The position numbers were made by a program, and so were the translations under genes. The notes below the pieces were generated by a model. That model did no database searches, was not told the origin of the DNA, and worked only from the letters and a program-made list of their open reading frames with translations. Below, piece by piece: positions 41,577-50,622 of a DNA stretch of 53,200 nt (positions are counted from its first letter, which is position 1; every line of letters begins with the position of its first letter). The stretch spans positions 514,241-567,440 of the forward strand of contig NZ_LIUT01000006.1 in the NCBI RefSeq assembly GCF_001277345.1, given 5' to 3'. This stretch comes from Paenibacillus solani. Its GTDB lineage: Bacteria; Bacillota; Bacilli; Paenibacillales; Paenibacillaceae.

Positions 41577-42917
41577 ATGAATCAAGCACAAACCGTTGAA
41601 TCCGAGGGATTTAAACCACTGCTCCGCAACCGGAACTATATGCTGCTGATGGGTTCGCAGCTGGTGTCCAACATGGGAGAATGGCTCTATATTATAGCAC
41701 TCTTGACACTTGTCGGATTGAAGTGGCAGGCCCAGCCTTGGGAAATTGCTGCAATGACGCTATGTATGGCCCTCCCCGTCTTAATAGGTGGCCCTGTAGC
41801 AGGATGGATCGGTGACCGGTATGATCGCAAGAAGATCATGGTAATCTCGGATATCGTCAGGGCTTTTCTCTTGATTGGGATTTTGTTTGCAGGCAATTTG
41901 ACACAGATTTATATATTGCTGATCGTAAAAGGTCTGATGGATGTGCTGTTCTCCCCGGCCAAGAGCGGCAAGATCAAAGAGATCGTAAGTCCGCAGCACA
42001 TCGATCAGGCGGTTACGATCAGTTCATCGATTGAGCAGTTATCCAAGATTATGGGTCCGTCCTTGGGCGGACTGTTGATGGCCTTGTTCGGTATTCAGTT
42101 ATGCTTCCTCATCGATGCTGGTGCTTTTGTCGTATCGGCTTTATTTCTGCTCGGTGTTCCGGGCCGAAAGCTTCTTCAACAAGCAGATCTAAACGATGAA
42201 TCTCACACTGAAATGCGGAATGGTCAACAGGTGCAGAAGAAAAGCTTTTTTAAAGAGATTGGAGAAGGGCTTCAGCTGATCTATGGCATGCCGCTGCTGC
42301 TTGGAGGCGTCATTACGATCTGTGCAGTAGTACTGGTGCTGCAGATGGCCGATTCCCAGATTGTAACCCTGTTTCGGTTAATACCCGATATATCGGAGGA
42401 CCTGCTCGGCTATTGTATTTCGGCCAGCGGATTAGGGACGTTAATCGCAGCCATGTCTGTCCGCAAGCTAAGCTGGAGTACGCTTGCCAAGATGGGGTCA
42501 GGCGCTGCCGCGGCGGGGCTGGTCTTCGCCATATGTGCCGTAGTTGTCATGACTCCTATGCCGCATCTGCTGCAGAGCGTGGTACTGTTCGGCTCCTTCT
42601 TTCTGGCGGGTGTAGGTGGAGGATTCGTACTGGTTCCGTTTCAAATGCTGCTCATGAAAAGAACGCCAGAGCATATGACGAGCCGTGTATTCGGCACAGT
42701 TAACAGCCTTACCAGCGGCGCTGCGATCATAGGACCAACCCTTGGCGGCGTGCTTGTAACTGGCATAGGGCCTGTGCCAACATATATCGTTGCCGGGCTG
42801 GGAACAGCAGCGGTCGGTGCTGTACTGCTCGCATTTAAAGGCAGAATCGAACGCAAGGACAGAGCTTCTGCCGCAGGGGAAGCGATTCATTTGGTACCTG
42901 AAACTACTACGGTTTAA
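41577..42917 (+). CDS. MFS exporter (MFS_3, macrolide/siderophore-exporter-like)
   Basis: A 446-residue transporter with 12 predicted spans, resembling MefA/EntS-type exporters. RNRNYMLLMGSQLVSNMGEW at the N terminus and GWIGDRYDRKKIMVISDIVR (motif A) are diagnostic; FSPAKSGKIKEIV and LSKIMGPSLGGLL also fit. ATG 41577 is preceded by GGTGGAAGGA. An upstream in-frame ATG at 41547 lies right at the expected start of a TATAAT (41535-41540) transcript and could serve as a leaderless start. Divergent from the MarR gene. Substrate unknown. Confidence 0.88.
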   Translation: MNQAQTVESEGFKPLLRNRNYMLLMGSQLVSNMGEWLYIIALLTLVGLKWQAQPWEIAAMTLCMALPVLIGGPVAGWIGDRYDRKKIMVISDIVRAFLLIGILFAGNLTQIYILLIVKGLMDVLFSPAKSGKIKEIVSPQHIDQAVTISSSIEQLSKIMGPSLGGLLMALFGIQLCFLIDAGAFVVSALFLLGVPGRKLLQQADLNDESHTEMRNGQQVQKKSFFKEIGEGLQLIYGMPLLLGGVITICAVVLVLQMADSQIVTLFRLIPDISEDLLGYCISASGLGTLIAAMSVRKLSWSTLAKMGSGAAAAGLVFAICAVVVMTPMPHLLQSVVLFGSFFLAGVGGGFVLVPFQMLLMKRTPEHMTSRVFGTVNSLTSGAAIIGPTLGGVLVTGIGPVPTYIVAGLGTAAVGAVLLAFKGRIERKDRASAAGEAIHLVPETTTV

Positions 42918-43002
42918 TTCAGCAATCTATCGTTAAATGCAACGAATCTCCATTTTGCCCCGTAATACTTTAGGAATAGGTTTAGTAGATGGGGTGTTAG
43001 AT

Positions 43003-43734
43003 ATGGATAGGACGCAAGAGAATGGATGGGGGCCCGAGCCGGTGCTGAGGGCCGAAATTCAGGAGGCGGGATACGAACCAGGCCGCCCGCGCATACGGGA
43101 GATTTCGTTTCAAGTGGTGCCAGGTGAACTTCTAGGTTTGATCGGACCAAATGGAGCGGGAAAGAGTACGACGATTAAGACCGTGCTGGGGCTGCTGAAA
43201 GACAGTAAAGCTGAGGTCTTTATTGCAGGTACCCCTCCCAGGTATGCTTACGTTCCGGAGCATCCGGTGTTTTATGATGATTTGACGCTCTGGGAGCATA
43301 TGGATTTGGCAGCAGCAGCGTTTGGAATGGAGGATGAGCAGTTCGAGAAGCAGGCTGCCCAGCTTCTAAGGCAGTTTGGGATGGAAGCAGTGCGGAATGA
43401 ACTGCCGGGAGGCTTCTCCAAAGGGATGAAACAGAAGATGATGCTGATGATTGGCTTTCTATCCAAGCCTGACGTGTATATTGTAGATGAACCGTTTATC
43501 GGTTTAGATCCCCGGGCTACGCGGGATTTCCTGAATCTGCTTCTTGAGGAGAGACGCCGCGGAGCCGGAGTACTAATGTCTACTCATGTGCTGGATACCG
43601 CCGAGAGAATTTGCGACCGATTCTTGCTCATATCCGCAGGAAGGATTGCCGCAGAGGGAACGCTGGATCAAATACGGCAGTCTGCTGGACTTCCTGATGC
43701 ATCGCTATTTGATTGCTTCGATGTGCTGACATGA
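43003..43734 (+). CDS. ecsA: ABC transporter ATPase, EcsA type
   Basis: A 243-residue ATPase. Walker A is GPNGAGKST, the signature is GGFSKGMKQKM (variant of LSGGQ), Walker B is VYIVDEPFIGLDP, and the H-loop is STHVLDTAERICD. The product fits EcsA, partner of membrane protein EcsB; the pair influences secretion, regulated proteolysis and competence in B. subtilis. The frame is open back to 42937, but ATG 43003 after TGGGGTG is the likely start. It overlaps a possible ecsB start (ATGA), with the better ecsB start 15 bases further. Confidence 0.85.
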   Translation: MDRTQENGWGPEPVLRAEIQEAGYEPGRPRIREISFQVVPGELLGLIGPNGAGKSTTIKTVLGLLKDSKAEVFIAGTPPRYAYVPEHPVFYDDLTLWEHMDLAAAAFGMEDEQFEKQAAQLLRQFGMEAVRNELPGGFSKGMKQKMMLMIGFLSKPDVYIVDEPFIGLDPRATRDFLNLLLEERRRGAGVLMSTHVLDTAERICDRFLLISAGRIAAEGTLDQIRQSAGLPDASLFDCFDVLT

Positions 43735-43748
43735 GGAAGGGGAAGGAC

Positions 43749-45014
43749 ATGGAGCATGCTAATCGATTGCGTAGTTCAAATGCCCTTTTTTGGAGAAGAT
43801 TGACCGCACATTGGAGATATCAATGCGACATTTTGGGAACCGTGTTTGATTGGATTGTGAGTCTCTACATTTTTGTACCGGGCCTGCTTCTAGGCGGTGG
43901 GTTATACCGCGAGTTGTGGAATAGCCCGCTTCCAGGATGGACACAGTTACTGCCACTGCAAGCGGTGGTGGGCATTCTGCTCTTTGTGTTCTCAGGCAGA
44001 GTACTGCTCTTTCAGGAAGAGGCTGACGTGTTGTTTCTTCGAAGGCAGGGGGAGTGGGTGAAGGGGTTAATGATCAGAGGCATGGTCTATAGCCATTCCG
44101 TTTCAGCAATCAAGGGACTGCTCGCAACTTTCCTCGCTCTGCCGATTCTAGTCAGGCAGTATGATATAACTGGAATAGCCTTAGCGGCTTTGCTGGTGAC
44201 TACCGCTTTATGTGCCTGGTGCGCGAATCTAATGACGGCGATGATTCGCTCAAGCGATAAAGGCTGGCGTAAACATGTGAAAACATACACCGTGCGCTGG
44301 ATTTCCTTCGGACTGCTGACGCTGCTGGTGACCTATGGTATTCACATCCATGCTGCTTTATGGGCTGCTGCCTTGATTCTGATTATCGTGTTGTTTCTTC
44401 TTACCCGCAAGCGTCTTGCAATGCAGGGGACCTTCATCGCAGATGTCCGTGAGGATGCCAAAACAAGGATTCAATTGACGGAGAAGCTGCTGGTTCAGGC
44501 TGTCGGGAAACCGCCCAGCGTACGCAGCAAAACCTGGTTCATGCGAAAATCCGGCCGATTGTTCAAAGGGACAGCAGAAAAAAGACTTGCGGATGCAGGC
44601 CTTAAAGCGATTCTTCGCCATCCCGAGAATTTGGCATTATATATACAGATTACACTGGTTGGCATCCCAGCCGTTTGGCTGCCGCCGCTGATTATCAAAC
44701 TGATCGTATATATTGCGCTTGTGTTTATGTTTTCGTACTGGCTGAGTACAAGGTGGACGTTGTTCGCCAAAGCCGAGTTTATGCATGTTCTTCCGTTTAC
44801 GAATCAGCAGTACCATGCTGCTGGCATTCTCGCGATACGAGTTTTGCTTATCCTACCAGTGTTTCTTTATTCGCTCGTGGCTGGCTTGACCCTGTTACAA
44901 GGAGGAATGGGATGGCTCGGGGCACTTGTTTTTACCGCCCTGGCTGTTATGGTCGTGCCACCGATCATGTCATGGTCAGTCTATAAAGAGGAGAGAGATT
45001 CAGAAGAAGACTAG
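43749..45014 (+). CDS. ecsB: ABC transporter membrane protein, EcsB type
   Basis: A membrane protein of about 421 residues with a short cytoplasmic N terminus (LFWRRLTAHWRYQCDIL) and eight or more spans. The sequence TVFDWIVSLYIFVPGLLLGG and the central basic loop between spans resemble EcsB. ATG 43749 is preceded by GGAAGGGGAAGGA. A further in-frame ATG at 43731 overlaps the ecsA stop and cannot be excluded. With EcsA it forms an exporter-type complex involved in protein secretion and membrane-protease function; the transported substrate is unknown. Confidence 0.82.
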   Translation: MEHANRLRSSNALFWRRLTAHWRYQCDILGTVFDWIVSLYIFVPGLLLGGGLYRELWNSPLPGWTQLLPLQAVVGILLFVFSGRVLLFQEEADVLFLRRQGEWVKGLMIRGMVYSHSVSAIKGLLATFLALPILVRQYDITGIALAALLVTTALCAWCANLMTAMIRSSDKGWRKHVKTYTVRWISFGLLTLLVTYGIHIHAALWAAALILIIVLFLLTRKRLAMQGTFIADVREDAKTRIQLTEKLLVQAVGKPPSVRSKTWFMRKSGRLFKGTAEKRLADAGLKAILRHPENLALYIQITLVGIPAVWLPPLIIKLIVYIALVFMFSYWLSTRWTLFAKAEFMHVLPFTNQQYHAAGILAIRVLLILPVFLYSLVAGLTLLQGGMGWLGALVFTALAVMVVPPIMSWSVYKEERDSEED

Positions 45015-45061
45015 AAAGCGCGCTGGTATGCCCCTATGAGCAGGGGTAACAGCGCGCTTTT
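45015..45061. terminator. Bidirectional terminator
   Basis: AAAGCGCGCTG (45015-45025) pairs with CAGCGCGCTTT (45050-45060), with inner CCCC/GGGG stem. Between convergent genes. Confidence 0.88.
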
Positions 45062-45076
45062 GATATATTCTGGCGT

Positions 45077-46348
45077 TTAAGATTCCGATACAGCTTCGGC
45101 CGCATGTTTGCCTGCCGTATATCCGGTTGCGAAGGCGGCAGTGATATTATAGCCGCCGGTGTAGCCGTGGATGTCCAGGATTTCACCGCAAAAGAAGAGG
45201 CCCGGCGTTAGCTTGGACTCCATGCTTTTGGGCTGGATTTCCTTGAGACTGACGCCGCCTCCGGTCACGAAGGCTTCCTTCAAGGACCGGGTACCTGAAG
45301 CACGGAACATGAACTTTTTAAGAATAGAGGCCAAGTTGGTTTGAGCTGTTTTGGATACGCCGCTACAGACCGTGTCACTATCGATTGATGATCTGGTTAG
45401 AAGCAAGGGAATCATGCGTTCCGGCAGCATGCCTTTCAATATGTTTTTGATACTTTTCCTCGGCTCAGCCTCCAATCGCTCTCTGAGTTCCGCTTCCAAT
45501 TCGGCTTGTGTACGATCGGGAAACATATCAACGGCCATATCCACATTCACAGTTTCGAACTTCCGCTGGACTTGGCGGATAAATTGGCTGCAGCGCAGCG
45601 CGATCGGTCCGGAGATTCCAAAATGGGTGAACAGCATGTCTCCCCGATGAGCGATTACTTTTTTACCTTTCGGATTCCAGACGGAGAGCTCAACATCACG
45701 CAGTGATAAGCCCTGCAGCTCTTTAGAAGCAATAAAAGGCTCGGTAGAAACGATAGGCACCTCAGTTGGATAAAGCTCCGTGATGGTATGGCCTGCGTCC
45801 TCAGCCCATGGGTAGCCGTCGCCTGTTGAACCCGTTTGCGGGACGGACTGCCCACCGGTAGCAATGATTACGCAGGAAGACCTGATCACTTCCCCGGATT
45901 TCAACTCAACCCCCGCCGTCCTGCCGCCCTCATAGAGAACGCGCTTCACCGGGCTGTTCGTCCGGATATCAGTACCGAGTTCCTTCACTTTGCCAATCAA
46001 GGCATTCACTACACTTGAGGCTTTATCCGTCACAGGGAACATGCGCCCGTTGTCCTCTTCCTTGAGCCGGATGCCGAGTCCTTCGAAGAAGGACATAATA
46101 TCCCTGTTATTAAAATGCTGAAAAGCACTGTATAAAAAGCGGCCATTTCCCGGAATGTTGGCAATCAATTCATCCTGTTCTTTGGCATTCGTAACGTTGC
46201 ATCTGCCACCGCCCGAGATGCCCAGTTTACGGCCAAGCTTGTCTCCTTTGTCAATCAGCAGAACAGAAACTCCTCTTTCCGCTGCAGCTACACAGGACAT
46301 CAATCCAGAGGGTCCGCCGCCGATGACAATAATATCATAATCAAGCAT
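45077..46348 (-). CDS. HI0933-family NAD(P)/FAD-dependent oxidoreductase
   Basis: A 423-residue flavoprotein of the HI0933/YhiN (B. subtilis YtfP) family. The FAD motif is IIVIGGGPSGLMSCVAAAERG; the family signature KLGRKLGISGGGRCNVTN follows. The C-terminal part has EAFVTGGGVSLKEIQPKSME and GLFFCGEILDIHGYTGGYN, conserved in this group. The enzyme's reaction is not established; some relatives may act on tRNA or in redox stress. It is a single gene between terminators, divergent from the histidine kinase at 46559. Confidence 0.9.
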   Translation of the reverse strand: MLDYDIIVIGGGPSGLMSCVAAAERGVSVLLIDKGDKLGRKLGISGGGRCNVTNAKEQDELIANIPGNGRFLYSAFQHFNNRDIMSFFEGLGIRLKEEDNGRMFPVTDKASSVVNALIGKVKELGTDIRTNSPVKRVLYEGGRTAGVELKSGEVIRSSCVIIATGGQSVPQTGSTGDGYPWAEDAGHTITELYPTEVPIVSTEPFIASKELQGLSLRDVELSVWNPKGKKVIAHRGDMLFTHFGISGPIALRCSQFIRQVQRKFETVNVDMAVDMFPDRTQAELEAELRERLEAEPRKSIKNILKGMLPERMIPLLLTRSSIDSDTVCSGVSKTAQTNLASILKKFMFRASGTRSLKEAFVTGGGVSLKEIQPKSMESKLTPGLFFCGEILDIHGYTGGYNITAAFATGYTAGKHAAEAVSES

Positions 46349-46558
46349 GTTTGCTCATAGCTCCTTTAGGGGTATATCAATTTATATATAAATCTTATTA
46401 TATAGGAAGTTCACGAATTATCCCAAACCTCATGAGCAGCCCACAAAACGCATTTTTCTGTTGCTTCATCAGAAATTTACAAGATATTGTAATATGATGT
46501 CGCCTGTGCTTTAATCAGAAATATTAGACGCGTTGACCAATTGAGGTGATGGATCACT

Positions 46559-48283
46559 GTGCTGAGCCTATGGAAAGATATATTGCTGCAAGTTTTGCTG
46601 TCTGGTACACTCATCTTTCAATTTCCGCTTCTCCTCGACCGACTTCTAAAGTTTCTGGGCAAGAAGAATCCGGATGATCTGCTTCAATTTCACAAACATA
46701 TAGTCATTACAAGCGGAATCAGCGTCTTATTGTGTGTCTTGATCTCGGCAATGAACCATTATTATGTTCCGCTCAATCTTGGTGTAATTCCTTTGTTTCT
46801 AGGCATATTGTATGGAAATCTGGGTTCAGGCCTATGTCTTGCGGTTTTGTTCCTCATTAGCCATGGGCTCATTAACGGCTTCTCAGCGGTCGGTTTTGTT
46901 CTAATTGCGCTGGTTCTTGTGTACTCACTGTTACCGCGAATCTCCTCCAATTTCAAGAACGGCTCTATAACGGAAAAAATTTGCTGGCTGTGGAGTGCGC
47001 TCATTCCGGCTATGCTCATTATTGTAGCTTCGCACGCGATTGATGGAAAGGTGAACAATAATGATTTGAATCCGGATACGATTCTGGTGACCATTCTGTA
47101 TATGTTGATTGGCATTGTTTATTCGGGCTTCATTGTATATTGGATTGAATTAACTAGTGAGCGTCTGGTGGAAGGTCAATATGAGGTGAAGAAGAGGGAA
47201 CAGACATTCCTGACAGACGTAATGGAAATGATGCCTTTAGGAATGGTGGCGCTAGATCGAAGCGGCAATATCATAGCTTACAATCAACCCCTCATTCGCA
47301 ACTTCAAGAATGTATTTCCTAACTTGGCTGCCAAGGATATCGTGGGCAGGCCGTTGTTTGATTTGCTCGAAGACATGATTCAAAAGGAGCATTTGCGTAA
47401 CCGATTTCAACAGGCGATCGACGGCATCGAGAGCACGGGGGAGATTATGCGAAGTGCTACTCGCGTTTATTCCACCGGTATTTATCCGCTTATACATAAT
47501 GGAGACGGCGATATTTGGGGCGCGGTAGGTATCATGGAAGACATTACAGAGCTTGATAAACTGCGTAATGAATTTATTAATGTAGAAAGATTAAGCCTGG
47601 TTGGACAGATGGCAGCCAGTATTACCCATGAGATTCGGAATCCGATGGCTGTTGTACGCGGATTCTTGCAGCTTATGAAGGAGAAAAGCCCGGATACGTT
47701 AAACCATTATTACCGGATCGTAATGGAGGAGCTTGATCGGGCCAACAGCATTATCAACGACTTTTTATCTCTTGCCCAGAATCGGGTCGCTGAGAAAGAA
47801 GAATGCCATCTGCATGACATTATCCATGAACTGAGTCCGCTCCTGTGGGCCGACGCGAATTTGCGTGGACAGAGCATTGAGCTGAAACTGGGAAACCACA
47901 TTCCAAGGCTGCATCTGAACATTAAGGAAATGAAGCAGCTGATCCTGAATATGTGCCGAAATGGAATGGAAGCCATGGATGATAAGGGGACGTTGACTAT
48001 TGAAACCCGGGTCGAAGGAAAGCAGATCCGGCTCTATATAGCAGATACAGGTATCGGAATACCAGAGAATGAACTCGAGCGTTTGTTTGAACCATTCTTT
48101 ACGACCAAGACGAAGGGAACAGGCCTTGGACTCGCGCTGTGTATGAGCATCGTTCAGCGCCATCATGGCACGATTGATGTGAAATCACGGCAAGGCGAAG
48201 GTACCGTTTTCATTATTTCTTTTCCACTGGATCCGTATGTACATGGATTACCGGAATCCCAGAGTGCTGCCGCGTCCGAATAA
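46559..48283 (+). CDS. Sensor histidine kinase with 5TM-LYT-like membrane domain and PAS
   Basis: A 574-residue kinase. N-terminal multi-span region (about 5-200; ISVLLCVLISAMN, LGVIPLFLGILYGNLGSGL) resembles the LytS/KinB-type 5TM sensor. A PAS domain follows (about 212-335; MEMMPLGMVALDRSGNIIAY), then HisKA with phospho-acceptor His357 in ITHEIRNPMAVVRGFLQL, and HATPase_c (NMCRNGMEAMD, DTGIGIPENE, GTGLGLAL). No partner regulator is adjacent, so it could feed a distant regulator such as Spo0A, as sporulation kinases do. The start is GTG at 46559, eight bases after GAGGTGAT. Confidence 0.9.
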   Translation: MLSLWKDILLQVLLSGTLIFQFPLLLDRLLKFLGKKNPDDLLQFHKHIVITSGISVLLCVLISAMNHYYVPLNLGVIPLFLGILYGNLGSGLCLAVLFLISHGLINGFSAVGFVLIALVLVYSLLPRISSNFKNGSITEKICWLWSALIPAMLIIVASHAIDGKVNNNDLNPDTILVTILYMLIGIVYSGFIVYWIELTSERLVEGQYEVKKREQTFLTDVMEMMPLGMVALDRSGNIIAYNQPLIRNFKNVFPNLAAKDIVGRPLFDLLEDMIQKEHLRNRFQQAIDGIESTGEIMRSATRVYSTGIYPLIHNGDGDIWGAVGIMEDITELDKLRNEFINVERLSLVGQMAASITHEIRNPMAVVRGFLQLMKEKSPDTLNHYYRIVMEELDRANSIINDFLSLAQNRVAEKEECHLHDIIHELSPLLWADANLRGQSIELKLGNHIPRLHLNIKEMKQLILNMCRNGMEAMDDKGTLTIETRVEGKQIRLYIADTGIGIPENELERLFEPFFTTKTKGTGLGLALCMSIVQRHHGTIDVKSRQGEGTVFIISFPLDPYVHGLPESQSAAASE

Positions 48284-48338
48284 TCAAGCGTTTAATTAGG
48301 CATCATAAGGCAGAGCCCATGGCAAAGGAGGGATTCGG

Positions 48339-48452
48339 ATGAGTAAAAATGATTCGAAGCAGCAGGAGCAGCAGCAGCGAGAGAACAAAGATCGTCGAGG
48401 CGAACCCATCGTGGATAAGAAGAAGGATGGGGTAAATTATCCGGCTACTTAG
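48339..48452 (+). CDS. Small hydrophilic protein, 37 residues
   Basis: MSKNDSKQQEQQQRENKDRR plus GEPIVDKKKDGVNYPAT. AAAGGAGG lies about seven bases before ATG, a strong ribosome site, and a terminator follows the stop. The C-terminal pattern DKK-DG-N-P-(S/A)T is common in tiny hydrophilic proteins of Bacillus and Paenibacillus, to my recollection, often annotated only as hypothetical. Function unknown. Too small for ordinary gene finders. Confidence 0.65.
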   Translation: MSKNDSKQQEQQQRENKDRRGEPIVDKKKDGVNYPAT

Positions 48453-48475
48453 TAACCATAACAACAAGCGTAAGA

Positions 48476-48516
48476 CGGGCGGTATCCCGCATAAGGGGGA
48501 TGCTGCTCGTTTTGTA
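48476..48516 (+). terminator. Rho-independent terminator
   Basis: CGGGCGGTATCCC pairs with GGGGATGCTGCTCG over about 13 pairs with several G-T pairs, followed by TTTTGTATTT. Confidence 0.7.
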
Positions 48517-48520
48517 TTTC

Positions 48521-48548
48521 TTGCTTTCACTCTTTTGGGTTGTATAAT
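48521..48548 (+). promoter_or_regulatory. Candidate sigma-A promoter of the bacilliredoxin gene
   Basis: TTGCTT (48521-48526) and TATAAT (48543-48548) with 16-base spacing, 62 bases before the start. Confidence 0.6.
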
Positions 48549-48610
48549 ATAGATATCGAGTCGCTGTTATAATTCGAACAATCTTGTTTATATAAGGAGT
48601 GAAGCAGTTT

Positions 48611-49045
48611 ATGGGTATGTCTTTTGACCGATATATGCGCGATATGGTTCAACCGATGCGGGATGAACTGACCAGCTTGGGAATTAAGGAGCTGACAACA
48701 CCTGAAGAGGTGGAAGGAGTTCTGGAGAATGCATCAGGCACAACGCTGGTCGTTGTGAATTCTGTTTGTGGATGTGCAGCAGGCCAAGCTCGTCCTGGAG
48801 TAGCGGTTGCCCTTGAGAATCAGGTGAAGCCTGATCATTTATATACCGTGTTCGCTGGACAGGATAAGGAAGCAACGGCGAAAGCACGTGAATATTTTGC
48901 ACCTTACCCGCCTTCATCACCATCGATTGCTCTGTTGAAAGACGGAGAATTGGTGCATTTTATTGAACGTCATCAGGTAGAGAACCGTTCTGCTGAAGAA
49001 ATTGCTGCAGATCTAACCGATGCCTTCAACCGTTATTGCCAGTAA
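48611..49045 (+). CDS. Bacilliredoxin (BrxA/BrxB, YphP/YqiW family)
   Basis: A 144-residue thioredoxin-fold protein. The active-site CGC motif lies at Cys53-Gly-Cys55 (NSVCGCAAGQARPG), the same positions as in B. subtilis YphP. Bacilliredoxins remove bacillithiol from S-bacillithiolated proteins after oxidative stress. Length is identical to the family standard. The frame opens earlier at a GTG (48599) next to the ribosome site AAGGAG; ATG 48611 gives the conserved start MGMSFDRYMRDM and is chosen. It has its own promoter and terminator. Confidence 0.95.
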   Translation: MGMSFDRYMRDMVQPMRDELTSLGIKELTTPEEVEGVLENASGTTLVVVNSVCGCAAGQARPGVAVALENQVKPDHLYTVFAGQDKEATAKAREYFAPYPPSSPSIALLKDGELVHFIERHQVENRSAEEIAADLTDAFNRYCQ

Positions 49046-49061
49046 TCTGGCGCGGTTACAT

Positions 49062-49104
49062 AGCCCCGAGCATTCGGCATATTCCGAAGCCGCGGGGCTT
49101 TTGT
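49062..49104 (+). terminator. Rho-independent terminator
   Basis: AGCCCCG (49062-49068) pairs with CGGGGCT (49093-49099), with inner TTCGG/CCGAA stem and TTTTG after it. Confidence 0.85.
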
Positions 49105-49159
49105 TGTAGGATTGAATACCTCAAGATAGAGAGAACATACTGAAAGGAGTCATAATATC

Positions 49160-49969
49160 ATGAGCCTACAAGAACAAATCATTGCTGAACTTGGTGTCAA
49201 GCCTGTCATTAACGTGGAAGAAGAGGTTCGTAAGCGCGTTGATTTTCTGAAAACATATGTGAAGAATTCGGGTACAAACGGACTGTTGATCGCCATTAGC
49301 GGCGGCATTGATTCTGCAGTGGTTGCTGGGCTGTGTAAGAAGGCTACAGATGAGCTTACTGAGGAGTCAGGTAAAGAATACAAGACGCTGGGTGTGTTCC
49401 AACCCTATGGAGAGCAGGTGGATATTGCTGACAGCTATGCAACAGCCGAAGCCTTTGATTTGAAATATACGGTGGAGACCAATATTGAGGAATCTGTGGA
49501 CGAGATTGCCCTGGAAGTAGAACATGGGTTGAAAAATATCGGCGTCCATAAGCATATAAGCATCCCGGGTAAAGGCAATGTGAAGGCCAGAGTGAGAATG
49601 GTAGTCCAATATGCCTTGGCCTTTGAACAAAACCTGCTTGTGGCGGGAACCGATCATGCTTCCGAGGCAATCACCGGCTTTTATACCAAGTGGGGCGATG
49701 GAGCTGTGGATATTACCCCCCTGAGCTCCTTGAACAAGCGTCAGGTTCGTATGCTCGCTTCCTATTTGGGAGTGCCGCAATCGATACTGGATAAAGTGCC
49801 TACTGCCGGATTATGGGAAGGGCAGACGGATGAGAAGGAGCTGGGGGTCAGCTATGAGGATAACAGTGATTACCTGGAAGGCAAGACCATTTCGCCTGAG
49901 GCTCAGCAGAAGCTTGAGAGCCATTATGTTAGATCGGCACATAAACGAAATACAATTCCGGGCATTTAA
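49160..49969 (+). CDS. nadE: NH3-dependent NAD+ synthetase
   Basis: A 269-residue enzyme catalysing the last step of NAD synthesis: deamido-NAD plus ammonia plus ATP. PP-loop ISGGIDSAVV (residues 46-55), GNVKARVRMVVQYALA, LVAGTDHASEAITGFYTKWGDG and SLNKRQVRMLASYLG are family hallmarks. Length matches B. subtilis NadE; no glutaminase domain, so ammonia is the donor. AAAGGAG precedes ATG. Confidence 0.97.
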   Translation: MSLQEQIIAELGVKPVINVEEEVRKRVDFLKTYVKNSGTNGLLIAISGGIDSAVVAGLCKKATDELTEESGKEYKTLGVFQPYGEQVDIADSYATAEAFDLKYTVETNIEESVDEIALEVEHGLKNIGVHKHISIPGKGNVKARVRMVVQYALAFEQNLLVAGTDHASEAITGFYTKWGDGAVDITPLSSLNKRQVRMLASYLGVPQSILDKVPTAGLWEGQTDEKELGVSYEDNSDYLEGKTISPEAQQKLESHYVRSAHKRNTIPGI

Positions 49970-49989
49970 AAAATTTCCTAAACAGTCGA

Positions 49990-50026
49990 AGCCTTCTGGA
50001 AGTCTCATCTTCCGGAAGGCTTTTTG
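49990..50026 (+). terminator. Rho-independent terminator after nadE
   Basis: GCCTTCTGGAAG pairs with CTTCCGGAAGGC, followed by TTTTTGATTT. Confidence 0.9.
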
Positions 50027-50211
50027 ATTTGAGGGCATATGAGAATTGAGGGGGAGTATCAGATTATTAAAATTTGGAATATCGCAAATTCATTTATTTC
50101 ATCTGGCTGTAACAACGTGTCTCGCATTGAAGTATGCCGGCTGATACAATAAAGATGGAGTATACTGCATTTAAGATAGACAGACAGGAACCTGAAGGAG
50201 AGCGGACGTTT

Positions 50212-50607
50212 GTGATTTACGGAATCGGACATGATGTGCTCGACATGAAACGAATGGACAAGTTGATGACAGGACGGCATGCAGAAAGATTCATGGAGCG
50301 CCTGTTAACGCAGGAGGAACAGATTCTTGCTGCGAGCAGAGGCGGGAAGCAAACGGAGTTTGTTGCCGGACGTTTTGCTGCCAAGGAGGCAATATCCAAG
50401 GCTTTTGGATCAGGTATTGGCCGACTGATCGGGTTCCGGGACATGGAAGTGCTGCCGGATGCTCTTGGCAGGCCCGTGGCTACTCTATCCAAGGATGCAT
50501 GGGAGCGTCTGGGAATGGAAGGGCCGGATCATTATACGATTCATTTAACGATTTCCCATCAGACCACGCTGGCCTCCGCCTTTGCCGTGGTTGAGAAGAT
50601 AAAGTAA
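50212..50607 (+). CDS. acpS: Holo-[acyl-carrier-protein] synthase
   Basis: A 131-residue 4'-phosphopantetheinyl transferase that activates ACP for fatty-acid synthesis. The metal-binding Asp is in GIGHDVLDMKRM and the conserved Glu in RFAAKEAISKAFG; HLTISHQTTLASAFAVVE is the usual C-terminal block. The start chosen is GTG 50212 after AAGGAGAG (11-base spacing), which gives the family N terminus; the longer frame from 50134 adds an unsupported extension. It ends 15 bases before mutY and may be co-transcribed. Confidence 0.92.
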   Translation: MIYGIGHDVLDMKRMDKLMTGRHAERFMERLLTQEEQILAASRGGKQTEFVAGRFAAKEAISKAFGSGIGRLIGFRDMEVLPDALGRPVATLSKDAWERLGMEGPDHYTIHLTISHQTTLASAFAVVEKIK

Positions 50608-50622
50608 GGAGATTATTCATAA

